DNA from: Gillisia lutea
Lineage (GTDB): Bacteria > Bacteroidota > Bacteroidia > Flavobacteriales > Flavobacteriaceae
DNA length: 64,000 bases
Reading direction: 5' to 3'
Assembly (NCBI RefSeq): GCF_021568705.1
Contig: NZ_JAKGTH010000009.1
Coordinates: forward strand, 289,739-353,738
Position numbers and translations under genes: made by a program. Below are positions 35,317 to 44,700 of the stretch, one piece after another; within the stretch, counting starts at the first letter, position 1; each line of letters starts with the position of its first letter. A model generated the notes under the pieces. The model did not search any database, was not told where the DNA came from, and saw nothing but the letters and a program-made list of their open reading frames with translations.

Positions 35317-36284
35317 AGAGAATATTAGTAACCGGAGGAGCGGGATTTATAGGTTCACACCTTTGTGAGCGTTTATTGAAGGAGGGGAATGAAGTAATAT
35401 GTTTGGATAATTATTTTACAGGGAGTAAGCAAAATATAGTACACCTGTTTGATAATCCATATTTTGAGATTGTAAGACATGATGTTACCTCTCCATATTT
35501 TGCAGAGATCGATGAAATTTATAATCTGGCCTGTCCGGCGTCTCCCGTTCATTACCAGTATAACCCCATTAAAACTATAAAAACTTCGGTAATGGGAGCA
35601 ATTAATATGTTAGGATTAGCCAAGCGTGTTAAAGCTACTATGTTGCAGGCCAGTACCAGTGAAGTTTATGGAGATCCGGAAGTCCATCCACAACCTGAAG
35701 AATATTGGGGAAATGTAAATCCATTAGGTCCTCGGTCGTGTTATGATGAAGGAAAGCGATGTGCGGAAACGTTATGTATGGATTATCACGATCAGAATAA
35801 TGTAGATGTCAAAATTATTAGAATTTTCAACACCTATGGACCAAACATGAATCTTAATGATGGTAGGGTTGTATCTAATTTTATTGTACAGGCTTTAAAT
35901 GGTGAAAACATAACTATTTTTGGGAATGGAGAACAAACTAGATCCTTTCAGTATGTAGACGATCTAATTGAGGGGATGATACGAATGATGAAAACTAAAA
36001 AAGGCTTTATGGGGCCTATCAATATAGGAAACCAGAATGAATTTACTATGTTAGAGTTAGCGCAGACTATTCTTGACATTACAGGATCTTCTTCTAAATT
36101 ATCATTTAAACCCCTACCACAGGATGACCCTAAGCAGCGCCAGCCAGATATTACGTTAGCGAAGAAACATCTTGATAATTGGGAGCCAAAAATACAATTA
36201 AGAGAAGGGCTTATTAAAACAATTGAATATTTTGAAAGCTCTCTTAATATGGCAAATAATAAAAACTTAATAGATAACTTCTAA
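35313..36284 (+). CDS. UDP-glucuronate decarboxylase (UDP-xylose synthase)-like
   Basis: The protein (323 aa) matches bacterial [43 protein letters not shown], the UXS-typical [20 protein letters not shown] and [20 protein letters not shown]. Catalytic Tyr/Lys lies in [20 protein letters not shown], then [20 protein letters not shown]. It would make UDP-xylose from UDP-glucuronate, predicting xylose (or a derived pentose) in the polymer. It is the last gene of the dense first transcription block; a 466-bp gap follows. Confidence 0.9.
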   Translation: MKRILVTGGAGFIGSHLCERLLKEGNEVICLDNYFTGSKQNIVHLFDNPYFEIVRHDVTSPYFAEIDEIYNLACPASPVHYQYNPIKTIKTSVMGAINMLGLAKRVKATMLQASTSEVYGDPEVHPQPEEYWGNVNPLGPRSCYDEGKRCAETLCMDYHDQNNVDVKIIRIFNTYGPNMNLNDGRVVSNFIVQALNGENITIFGNGEQTRSFQYVDDLIEGMIRMMKTKKGFMGPINIGNQNEFTMLELAQTILDITGSSSKLSFKPLPQDDPKQRQPDITLAKKHLDNWEPKIQLREGLIKTIEYFESSLNMANNKNLIDNF

Positions 36285-36750
36285 CTACCAGTAGATTATA
36301 AATAAGAAAATAACTAAGTGTTTTTATTTAACTGAAAATTAATAGATTAAGGCAGATGTTTGTTAATTTTTTTACTTAAATTAATTATGTTAAAATTTAG
36401 ATAATTCAATTTTTGGAACTGTTTTTTATTTAAATTAGTTCTTGTTAAATTTCTTTGTTATTTATAAGAAATTTTGGCTTTCTCTCTACAGTTAAGCAAA
36501 AGAAATTACCCCATTAGTGTTTCGCATTCTATAATTAATTACAGCTTTTGTGTTGATTATAGTTTAATTACCCCAATAAAATAGATACCCCAAATTATTT
36601 AAACGTTATAACCCCATCGTTATAATGTGCGAAAGTATCTTCGCCGCCCGCGAATCTATTTTGTTGCATCCTATTATGTTCGGTTTATCGTATTCGATAA
36701 TCCAGTATGGTTTAAAATTTAAGTATTAATAACATTTTAAACAGCATAAT
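36285..36750. other. 466-bp regulatory gap with repeated ACCCCA motifs and inverted repeats
   Basis: No coding frame is visible. ACCCCA occurs four times (36508, 36570, 36587, 36611). CGTTATAA is repeated directly at 36604 and 36618 (14-bp period). GCGAA, TTCGC, GCGAA (36629-36654) allows two alternative 5-bp hairpins. The region probably contains the promoter and operator sites for the mini-wcaJ, GT2, wcaJ and wzc block. No clear TAnnTTTG element was found. Confidence 0.5.
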
Positions 36751-36936
36751 ATGAAACGGTCAGCTTCACTCATCTCTCTTTCGGCTTTAGTGCATTTATG
36801 TATCATCGATGCTCTTTTCTTTTTACTGGCGCCGTATCCTTCATTAAACTCTCTGGTAATAATTAGTTACAATGCCATATGGCTGGTTATAGCTTTTATG
36901 ATATGGCATCATAGTTATGATGAAAGCAGAGGGTAA
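36751..36936 (+). CDS. 61-residue membrane protein resembling the WcaJ N-terminus (truncated paralog or mini-protein)
   Basis: The protein starts MKRSASLISLSALVHLCIID and has two hydrophobic helices. Aligned with the full-length transferase at 37788 it shares H-L-x-I, L-L-x-P, L-N, I-I-x-Y-N-A-x-W-L-x-I-A at the same spacing, so it corresponds to the first two membrane helices of that protein. The frame ends cleanly after DESRG, and I see no continuation in another frame before the next gene 42 bp on. It is either a decayed duplicate of wcaJ or a functional small membrane protein, for example a partner of the transferase. The homology is seen by eye and is convincing over about 45 residues. 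Confidence 0.55.
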   Translation: MKRSASLISLSALVHLCIIDALFFLLAPYPSLNSLVIISYNAIWLVIAFMIWHHSYDESRG

Positions 36937-36978
36937 AATTACATGCGCACGTTGTTCAGTTTATTTTAAGTATTGTCT

Positions 36979-37749
36979 ATGAAAGTTTCAATTATCACCA
37001 TAGTTTACAACCGGGAGCGTTGTATTTCAGAATGCATCAAATCGGTGTTATCTCAAACCTATGATAATATCGAATATTTGGTTATAGATGGTGGCTCTAC
37101 AGATGGTACACAACAAAGAATTGAGTCGTACAGGGATACTATCGATTATTATATCTCAGAAAAAGATGAAGGGATTTTTGATGCTTTGAATAAAGGAATT
37201 AAAAATGCAACCGGAGATGTAATAGGTATTCTGAATTCGGATGACTTTTTTTACCAGCCTTCTACCATCTCAAAAGTGGTAGAGGCATTTAATATTTCCG
37301 GGGCCGATCTGGTGTATGCAAAAGGGCTTTTTGTAGATCAGGAAAATACTAAAAAAGTAAAAAGGATGTATCCATCCAACCCTTTTAAAAAAAGCTTTCT
37401 GAACTTCGGGTGGATCCCGTTACATACTACCATTTTTGTGCGTAAAAAAGTTTTTGAACAATATGGTTTATATAATTCGGGCTATTCTATTGCAAGCGAT
37501 TATGAAATATCACTAAGATGGTTCACTAATGATAATATCAAAAAATACTTTCTTAACGAGTGGGTGGTTAAAATGAGATTAGGAGGTTTAAGTACCTCCC
37601 CTAAATTACAGATTAAGAAATCTAAAGAAGATCTAAGGATAATGAAACTTTACCATCTAAATGGCCTTTTTACACTGGCGTTTAAAATAGGTAGAAAAAT
37701 ACCCCATTACCTTATACCACAGGTTTTAGGATTTAAAGCGATGTCATAG
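36979..37749 (+). CDS. family 2 glycosyltransferase (WcaA-like)
   Basis: From ATG 36979 the protein has 256 aa (an in-frame TTG at 36973 is less likely). It opens MKVSIITIVYNRERCISECI, with YLVIDGGSTDGTQQRIESYR, EGIFDALNKGIKNATGDVIG and the metal motif ILNSDDFFYQP. GWIPLHTTIFVRKKVFEQYG follows. These features are shared with WcaA-type colanic-acid transferases. It lies between the mini-WcaJ and the full initiating transferase, so it may add the second sugar onto the lipid-linked primer. Confidence 0.88.
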   Translation: MKVSIITIVYNRERCISECIKSVLSQTYDNIEYLVIDGGSTDGTQQRIESYRDTIDYYISEKDEGIFDALNKGIKNATGDVIGILNSDDFFYQPSTISKVVEAFNISGADLVYAKGLFVDQENTKKVKRMYPSNPFKKSFLNFGWIPLHTTIFVRKKVFEQYGLYNSGYSIASDYEISLRWFTNDNIKKYFLNEWVVKMRLGGLSTSPKLQIKKSKEDLRIMKLYHLNGLFTLAFKIGRKIPHYLIPQVLGFKAMS

Positions 37750-37787
37750 ATAGATATAATAAAGAAATAATGAAATGATAGAAAATT

Positions 37788-39131
37788 ATGAAAGGGGCTC
37801 ATTTTATTATTCCATTTTCGGTAGGTGCGCACTTGCTCACTATTAACGTTACCCTATATCTGTTAACGCCAGATACTTATTTAAATTTTATTACCATTAT
37901 TGGGTACAATGCGGCGTGGCTTCTTATTGCAGTTGGACTCAATTTTTATAATGTAGACAGAAAGGAACGGTTTATAACTAAGTTTCATAAATTCTTACGG
38001 CATTATTTCATTTTTAGTCTTGCGTATTTTGCCCTTTTTTCGATATTAAAAATTCAATTTTCTTTAGGACATCAGTTATTTGTATTAGGGTTTTTACTCT
38101 TTCTACTTGTTTTTTATAGATGGTTTTTCTTTTCGGTTAGACGACTGTATAGGTTGGAAGGTGGGAATTTTGTGAACGTAGTAGTAATTGGAAGGGATAA
38201 GAATATTAAATCGATTCAAAAAATTTTTGAGGAACCCGATTTTGGGTACCGCTATAAAGGATATTTTCATAGCAATCAATCTAATGACAAAGATTACTTA
38301 GGAAAGATCGAGAACAGTTATCAATTTATTCTTAATAATCGTATTGATGAGCTTTACTGCCTGGTTTCGCAAGTATCCGGGGAAGAGCTGCAAAAGCTTA
38401 TCTCCTTTGCTGATAATAATTTAATCCGGTTAAAATTAGTGCCAGATAATAAGGGCATTTTTACACGAGCTATGCACGTAGAACATTTTGGGAATGTTCC
38501 GGTATTAAACCTACGAGATTCACCTTTAGAACGTAATTATGCTAAATATGGTAAACGCGCATTTGATATAATATTTTCCTCTCTGGTAATTATATTTATT
38601 CTCTCATGGCTTATTCCAATTTTATTCATAATAACCAGATTAGAATCTAAAGATTCCTTATTCTTTAAACAGTTAAGGCATGGCTATAATAAAAAATCCT
38701 TCTGGTGCTACAAATTCAGGTCAATGGCGGTAAATACCAATGCAAATATCCAAATGTGCACAAAAAATGATTCCAGAATTACCAGAGTAGGAAGGGTTCT
38801 ACGAAAAACCAGTATAGACGAGTTACCTCAATTTTTTAATGTTTTAAAAGGAGAAATGAGTATTGTTGGTCCCAGGCCACATATGGAAATGCATACTTTA
38901 GAATATGCAGGCTCTGTAGATAAATATCTTGTACGGCATTTTGCTAAACCGGGAATTACAGGTTTGGCCCAAATTAAAGGATATAGGGGGGAGATTACCA
39001 AGCAGGCAGATATTATTAATCGTACAAGATTTGACATTTTTTATCTGGAAAAATGGTCACCCTTGTTGGATGCAAAAATAATATATGATACCATTTTTAA
39101 CTGTATAAAGGGAGAAGAGAACGCATTTTAG
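37788..39131 (+). CDS. WcaJ-like undecaprenyl-phosphate sugar phosphotransferase (initiating enzyme)
   Basis: The protein (447 aa) has four N-terminal membrane helices (to about residue 115) and a CoA-binding-like central domain (VVVIGRDKNIKSIQKIFEEP). The C-terminal bacterial sugar-transferase domain starts near residue 250 with KYGKRAFDIIFSSLVIIFIL. Its catalytic landmarks are CYKFRSMAVNTN, RKTSIDELPQFFNVLKGEMS and IVGPRPHMEMH, then GITGLAQIKGYRGEI. It transfers a sugar-1-phosphate (often glucose or galactose) to undecaprenyl phosphate and so starts the repeat unit. It stands 98 bp before the Wzc-like gene. Confidence 0.93.
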   Translation: MKGAHFIIPFSVGAHLLTINVTLYLLTPDTYLNFITIIGYNAAWLLIAVGLNFYNVDRKERFITKFHKFLRHYFIFSLAYFALFSILKIQFSLGHQLFVLGFLLFLLVFYRWFFFSVRRLYRLEGGNFVNVVVIGRDKNIKSIQKIFEEPDFGYRYKGYFHSNQSNDKDYLGKIENSYQFILNNRIDELYCLVSQVSGEELQKLISFADNNLIRLKLVPDNKGIFTRAMHVEHFGNVPVLNLRDSPLERNYAKYGKRAFDIIFSSLVIIFILSWLIPILFIITRLESKDSLFFKQLRHGYNKKSFWCYKFRSMAVNTNANIQMCTKNDSRITRVGRVLRKTSIDELPQFFNVLKGEMSIVGPRPHMEMHTLEYAGSVDKYLVRHFAKPGITGLAQIKGYRGEITKQADIINRTRFDIFYLEKWSPLLDAKIIYDTIFNCIKGEENAF

Positions 39132-39229
39132 ATAGAAACTAACCCCTTAGTTATTGGTTCTAGGAATTAGTAAATACAGAGCCGGGGTTTTTATCGGTGC
39201 TTATATAGGTTTTTATAATAAACAAAGCT

Positions 39230-41623
39230 ATGGCGATTTCAAAAAAGCGAAAAAATAACATTACACATAACTTTAGTGTGAGAGAAGAACTGGCCAAATA
39301 CCTTAAACATTGGCCTTGGTTCCTGTTAAGTATAGTTCTCTCTTTGGTGTTAGGATATTTTTACCTGAGATATACCACACCAATATACAGTGCTACTGCC
39401 AGTATAATAGTTAAAGATGCTGGTGATGGTGGTGGAGGTGACGCAGCATCCTATGCCGATCTAGGTGTTTTTAGCGGCATAGCAACACATAGTATAGAGA
39501 ATGAAATAGCTATTTTACGTTCCCGAAGACTTATGGAGCAAGTAGTAAAAGCACTAAATGTAAATATTCAGTATTTTCAGGAAGGCAGTGTTCGTACTGC
39601 AGAAATATATAAAGACCTTCCATTTTCTTTAAAAGTGCTGAAATTGAATGAAAGCAGGTTAAAGGAGCTTGGAGGAGCTCAATTTAAGTTAGAATATGCT
39701 GAAGGGAAGTTTAGACTAACCAACCTTCAAACTTTAAGTTACTATACTGTTGAAGGTGGCGCACCATTTAATATTGGATTTGCAGATATAGTGATAGTGC
39801 CCAATTTTTCAAATGATACCCATCAATTTGTGCCAATTATAGTCAACTTCTCCCAAGTAGAAAGTGTGGCTTCTCATTATAGAAACACTGTAGTGGTAGG
39901 CCTTTCCAGCAATAAATCAAGCGTTATAGAATTGCTGCTAAAAGATCCTGTACAGGATAAGGCAAGAGATATCCTTGATCAGTTAATTTTTGAATATAAC
40001 AGGGATGCTATTGATGATAGAAACCTTATTGCTGAAAATACCGCTAACTTTATAAACGATCGTTTAGCACTTATTAACGGGGAATTAGATTCGGTTGAAA
40101 GCGGAAAAGAGAAATTTAAAGAATATAATCGTCTTACAAATATAGATGCTGAATCTCAGCTTTTTATTCAAAATGCCAGCGATTATAATAAAAGTAGACA
40201 TGAAGTAGGCATGCAGTTGGAATTAGCAAATGCCATGCTAGATTATATCACATCAAATACACAATCTGATTTACTCCCTTCAAATTTAGGTATTGATGAG
40301 AATGGGATAAATCAGTTAATAGGAGATTATAATAATCTGGTTATCCAGAGAAGTAAAATATTAAATAGTTCAACCGATAAAAATCCTGTAAAACTACGAT
40401 TAGATACTCAAATAGACCAGCTAAAGGGAAACATTTTACAAAGTCTAAGGACCATGCGTTCCAATTTGATTATTACACAATCAAGTTTAGACAGACAGTC
40501 ATCTAATATCGGGTCTAAAATTCTTGCAGTTCCATCCAAAGAGCGTGAATATAGGGGGATCGAGCGTCAACAAAGTATAAAAGAAGCTCTTTATCTATTC
40601 TTATTGCAAAAACGAGAGGAAAATTCTTTATCCATGGCGGTAACGGCACCAAAGGCGAAGATTGTGGATAGGGCATATAGCGCAGGTAATATTGTTTCTC
40701 CAAATAGGAGAAGTATTTTATTAGGAACCATGGTTCTGGGGTTTATGCTTCCTTTTACGGTGATATATATGAGTAATATATTAGACAATAAAGTAAGGAA
40801 TAAAGCGGATGTTGAAAATATTGATCATGAAATACCATTCCTAGGAGAGTTACCAAAAGTGCAGCATAAAAAAGATTTATTTATTTCAGAAAATGATAGG
40901 TCCATCTTAGCAGAATCTTTCAGAATTTTAATGGCGAATTTGCAATGCCTATTATCAAATTTTGGAGATAAAAAAAAGGCTACCACTATTTTTGTTACTT
41001 CTACCGTAAAAGGGGAAGGAAAGACGTTTACCTCTCTTAATCTAGCTATTACATTAGCAAATACAGGACATAAAGTTTTAATAATAGGTGCAGATTTAAG
41101 GAACCCAAAATTACAAAACTTTAAAGTAGAGAATAGTCAGAATCTCGGAGTGAGCGATTTTTTGATGACGGGAGGCATGGATATAAAGAATCTAATTGAT
41201 AAGTCTAGATTAAATGAAAATTTATCGATTCTCTCTTCCGGTAGTATCCCAACCAACCCAACTTTTTTATTAAATCAAAAGAAAGTGGGTGATATGTTCC
41301 AGGAGTTAGAGGGCACCTATGATTACTTAATTGTAGATACTGCGCCTTCTATGGTTGTAGCCGATACATTTTTCATCAGTAAATTTGCTCATCTCATTGT
41401 GTATGTAATAAAGGCGGGTTTCACCGAAAAAAAATTGCTCGATTTTGTTAAGGGTGCTAAAAATGAAGGTATGCTTAAAAAAGTAGGTTTTGTATTAAAC
41501 AATGTCACCTTCACCCATTTCGGTTATGGAAGGAAATATCCTTACGGATACGGACAAGAGAAAAAAACCTTATGGACTAGAATAAAGAGAAAAAGAACTC
41601 TTCAAAACGATAAAATTAATTAA
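39230..41623 (+). CDS. Wzc-like polysaccharide co-polymerase with BY-kinase domain
   Basis: The protein (797 aa) has a membrane helix near residue 30 followed by a Wzz domain (TTPIYSATASIIVKDAGD), a long coiled periplasmic region and a second helix around 500-520 (SILLGTMVLGFMLPFTVIYM). The cytoplasmic kinase domain has Walker A VKGEGKTFTSLNLA (near 594), Walker A' VLIIGADLRNPKL (near 618) and Walker B YDYLIVDTAPS (near 700). The C-terminus carries a modest tyrosine cluster (FGYGRKYPYGYGQ). It controls chain length and export in Wzx/Wzy systems through tyrosine phosphorylation. Its usual partner Wza and a Wzb phosphatase are not in the window. Confidence 0.93.
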   Translation: MAISKKRKNNITHNFSVREELAKYLKHWPWFLLSIVLSLVLGYFYLRYTTPIYSATASIIVKDAGDGGGGDAASYADLGVFSGIATHSIENEIAILRSRRLMEQVVKALNVNIQYFQEGSVRTAEIYKDLPFSLKVLKLNESRLKELGGAQFKLEYAEGKFRLTNLQTLSYYTVEGGAPFNIGFADIVIVPNFSNDTHQFVPIIVNFSQVESVASHYRNTVVVGLSSNKSSVIELLLKDPVQDKARDILDQLIFEYNRDAIDDRNLIAENTANFINDRLALINGELDSVESGKEKFKEYNRLTNIDAESQLFIQNASDYNKSRHEVGMQLELANAMLDYITSNTQSDLLPSNLGIDENGINQLIGDYNNLVIQRSKILNSSTDKNPVKLRLDTQIDQLKGNILQSLRTMRSNLIITQSSLDRQSSNIGSKILAVPSKEREYRGIERQQSIKEALYLFLLQKREENSLSMAVTAPKAKIVDRAYSAGNIVSPNRRSILLGTMVLGFMLPFTVIYMSNILDNKVRNKADVENIDHEIPFLGELPKVQHKKDLFISENDRSILAESFRILMANLQCLLSNFGDKKKATTIFVTSTVKGEGKTFTSLNLAITLANTGHKVLIIGADLRNPKLQNFKVENSQNLGVSDFLMTGGMDIKNLIDKSRLNENLSILSSGSIPTNPTFLLNQKKVGDMFQELEGTYDYLIVDTAPSMVVADTFFISKFAHLIVYVIKAGFTEKKLLDFVKGAKNEGMLKKVGFVLNNVTFTHFGYGRKYPYGYGQEKKTLWTRIKRKRTLQNDKIN

Positions 41624-41798
41624 TTAAACACTATTTGTATAACTCCCCCTCCCAATGTACAATTTGTGCATATTTAAAAAATTTTTAACTACAGTTTAAA
41701 ATAGCGTATTCCTCACATGCGCGCAATTATATTTAGGTTACAGGTCTTGCTACCCCATAGGCTTTAAATAATAGAAATAATAATTAAAGATTAAAGAA

Positions 41799-44700
41799 AT
41801 GGCAAAAGCATTACTTTCCAATTCCCTGGTGGGGGGAGTTGAGACTTATTCCGATGGATTACAAATCAAAAAAAGGACAAGCTCTACTATAAAATTTTTA
41901 GGTGTTCCAATTTCGGCTTCAGCACTCATATTTTTTCTGTTAGTTCTAAGTTTTACAAATATGTTTTCTCAAAATGAAATCGTAATAGAGAACGCTAAAC
42001 CGGGTAATCCTGATTCAGAATGGCAGATAAACGGCTCGGGAGATTCATCTATCCAAGGATTCGCAACCGATATAAGTTATAATAAGGGAGAAACGGCCCG
42101 TTTTAAAATAAAAACCAATGCTTCTAATTATAATATTAAAATTTATCGGCTTGGATACTATCAGGGAAATGGTGCTAGGTATCAAGGTGATGGCAACATT
42201 ACCGCTGCTTTACCACAGTCTCAACCCGCTTGTATAACCGAATCGGCTACTGGTCTAATTGATTGTGGAAATTGGGGAGAATCTGCAAATTGGCAAATTC
42301 CAACTACTGCTGTGTCAGGTATATACATTGCGAAATTAACCCGCAATGATACAGGAGACTCAAGTCATATCACCTTTATTGTTAGGGATGACACCAGCAA
42401 TTCCGATTTATTTTTTCAAACCTCAGATGCCACCTGGCAGGCGTATAATGTCTACGGTGGGAATAGCCTTTACGTAGGCTCTGTTTCCGGTTTTCCTTCC
42501 GGTCACGCTCCTAAGGTTAGTTACAATCGTCCTTTTGTTACACGAGATGGTGGAGGAGGTGGGGGAGCTTCTGAAGATTGGATATTCAACGCAGCATATC
42601 CTATGATACGTTGGTTGGAATCTAATGGTTATGATGTAACCTATACTACCAATGTAGATAGCGATCGTCGTGGAAATCTTATACAAAATCATAAAGTATT
42701 TCTATCGGTAGGACATGATGAATATTGGTCGGGGCCTCATCGTACTAATGTAACCGAGGCCCGGAATGCAGGTACTCACTTAGCCTTTTTTAGTGGTAAT
42801 GAAGTTTATTGGAAAACACGATGGGAAAACAGCATTGATGAAAACGGAAATCCTTATAGAACTTTGGTTTGTTACAAAGAAGGCAGCATGGGAGAAAACA
42901 CTTGTGGAGGTAAATGTGATCCAACTATAGAATGGACAGGTACATGGAGAGACGGCTGTGATTTTACTGATGCCGGGGGATGTTCGCCTGAAAACTCATT
43001 ATCTGGGCAAATTAGCTGGGCAGATTCTGAATCAGCTATTCAGGTTCCTGATGATTATAAGAACCTGCGTTTTTGGAGAAATACCAGTATTGCTTCATTA
43101 TCGAATGGACAAACCGCGACCTTAGGGGATGGTACCCTTGGCTATGAGTGGAACCCAGAACAGGAAGAGTTTCAATCCTCTTATCCTTCCGGAAGAATTA
43201 TCCTTTCTAAGACCGTTGTAGATGGCGATGTTCATCATCTTTCTTTATATAAACATGAAAGTGGAGCTTTGGTCTTTGGTGCGGGAACAGTACAGTGGTC
43301 TTGGGGTCTTGACGGGGATCACGATCGTGGTATTTCGGCTCCCGATCAAGATATGCAACAGGCTACAGTTAACCTTTTTGCTGATATGGGAGTGCAGCCC
43401 GGGAGCTTAGTTCCAGATTTATTACCAGCAAGCATATCTACCGATGTAGATGCTCCTATAGTAATTATTTCATCTCACGCAGATAATGAAATCGTTCCGT
43501 CAGGGGCTGCAGTGGTAATTACCGGTACAGCCATAGATGAAAATGTTACCGCTGGTGTAGAAATATCTACTAATGGTGGTGTTTCCTGGGCAATTGCCGA
43601 GGGATCTTCTAATTGGACATATAGTTGGGTGCCAAATACAAATGGAACTATAAATTTAAAGGCAAGGGCATTTGATGATTCGGGTAATATGAGTCAGGCA
43701 GTTACTATTAATTTAACTGTATCTGGTACAGCACCTCAAAATTGCCCCTGTACAGTATTCAAGACATCTGATGCTCCTTCCAGTCCTCTATGGAGTGATG
43801 GACAAGGATTGCAGCTGGGTATGAAATTCCAATCTGTAGAAGATGGTTTTGTAACAGGAATCCGTTTTTATAAACAAAGTGGCAATACAGGAACCCACAC
43901 GGGTCAACTTTACAGCAGTACAGGTACGTTATTAGCGGAGGTTATTTTCACGAATGAGACTGCTTCAGGCTGGCAGGAAGCATCATTTTCAGCACCGGTG
44001 TCAGTTACAGCCAATACCACCTATGTGATATCTTATCATAGTGCTGACGGATATTATTCAGCAGACAATCCATATTTCAATAATGCTGTAGCAAATGGTC
44101 CGCTAATGGGCTTAGCAAACGGAACAGATGGTGAAAATGGCGTATATCGTTATTCCAGTAATCCAGTGTTTCCAACTCAGAATTACGACAGTAGTAATTA
44201 TTACGTAGATGCGATATTTAATACCAGTGCCACTACTAATAGTTCTCCTGCTATTAGTATAACTGCTCCTTTAGAGGGAGCAGAGTTTGAAACTTCTACC
44301 AATATTAGTATTGAAGCTACGGCTTCAGATGCTGATGGTAGTATTAGTAAAGTGGAATTCTACCAGGGCATAGAAAAATTAGGAGAAGTTTTAAGTAGTC
44401 CCTACACTTTTACTTGGGAAAATGCTACGGTGGGAACTTATATTCTTACTGCCAAAGCAGAAGACGATCAGGGAGCTATCACTACCTCTTCCGTAGTGCA
44501 TATCAGTATAATTGATCCCAATAATAGTTCACCAACAGTTTCCATTAGTTCTCCTTCAAATAATGCATCATTCACAGCCCCTGCAACCATAAATATAGAT
44601 GTAACCGCTGCAGATGCTGATGGTAGTATTACTAAAGTGGAGTTTTATGAGGGTACAACAAAGCTGGGGGAAGATCTTGATACGCCATATACTTTCAATT

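Noticed and set aside
36508..36600. A third copy of the leader-RNA element at ACCCCATTAGTG
   Set aside because: The first bases resemble copy A, but there is no downstream GGGG arm and no CCGGAGTT block.
39132..39229. A third copy of the leader-RNA element before the Wzc-like gene (ACCCCTTAG, later CCGGGGTTTT)
   Set aside because: The ACGG and AATGACCCGGAGTT blocks are missing and no equivalent closing stem exists. Only the short ACCCC motif is shared.
42423..42692. Reverse-strand frame inside the first giant gene (and many similar antisense frames elsewhere)
   Set aside because: These are shadows of strongly supported genes, without start context or family features.
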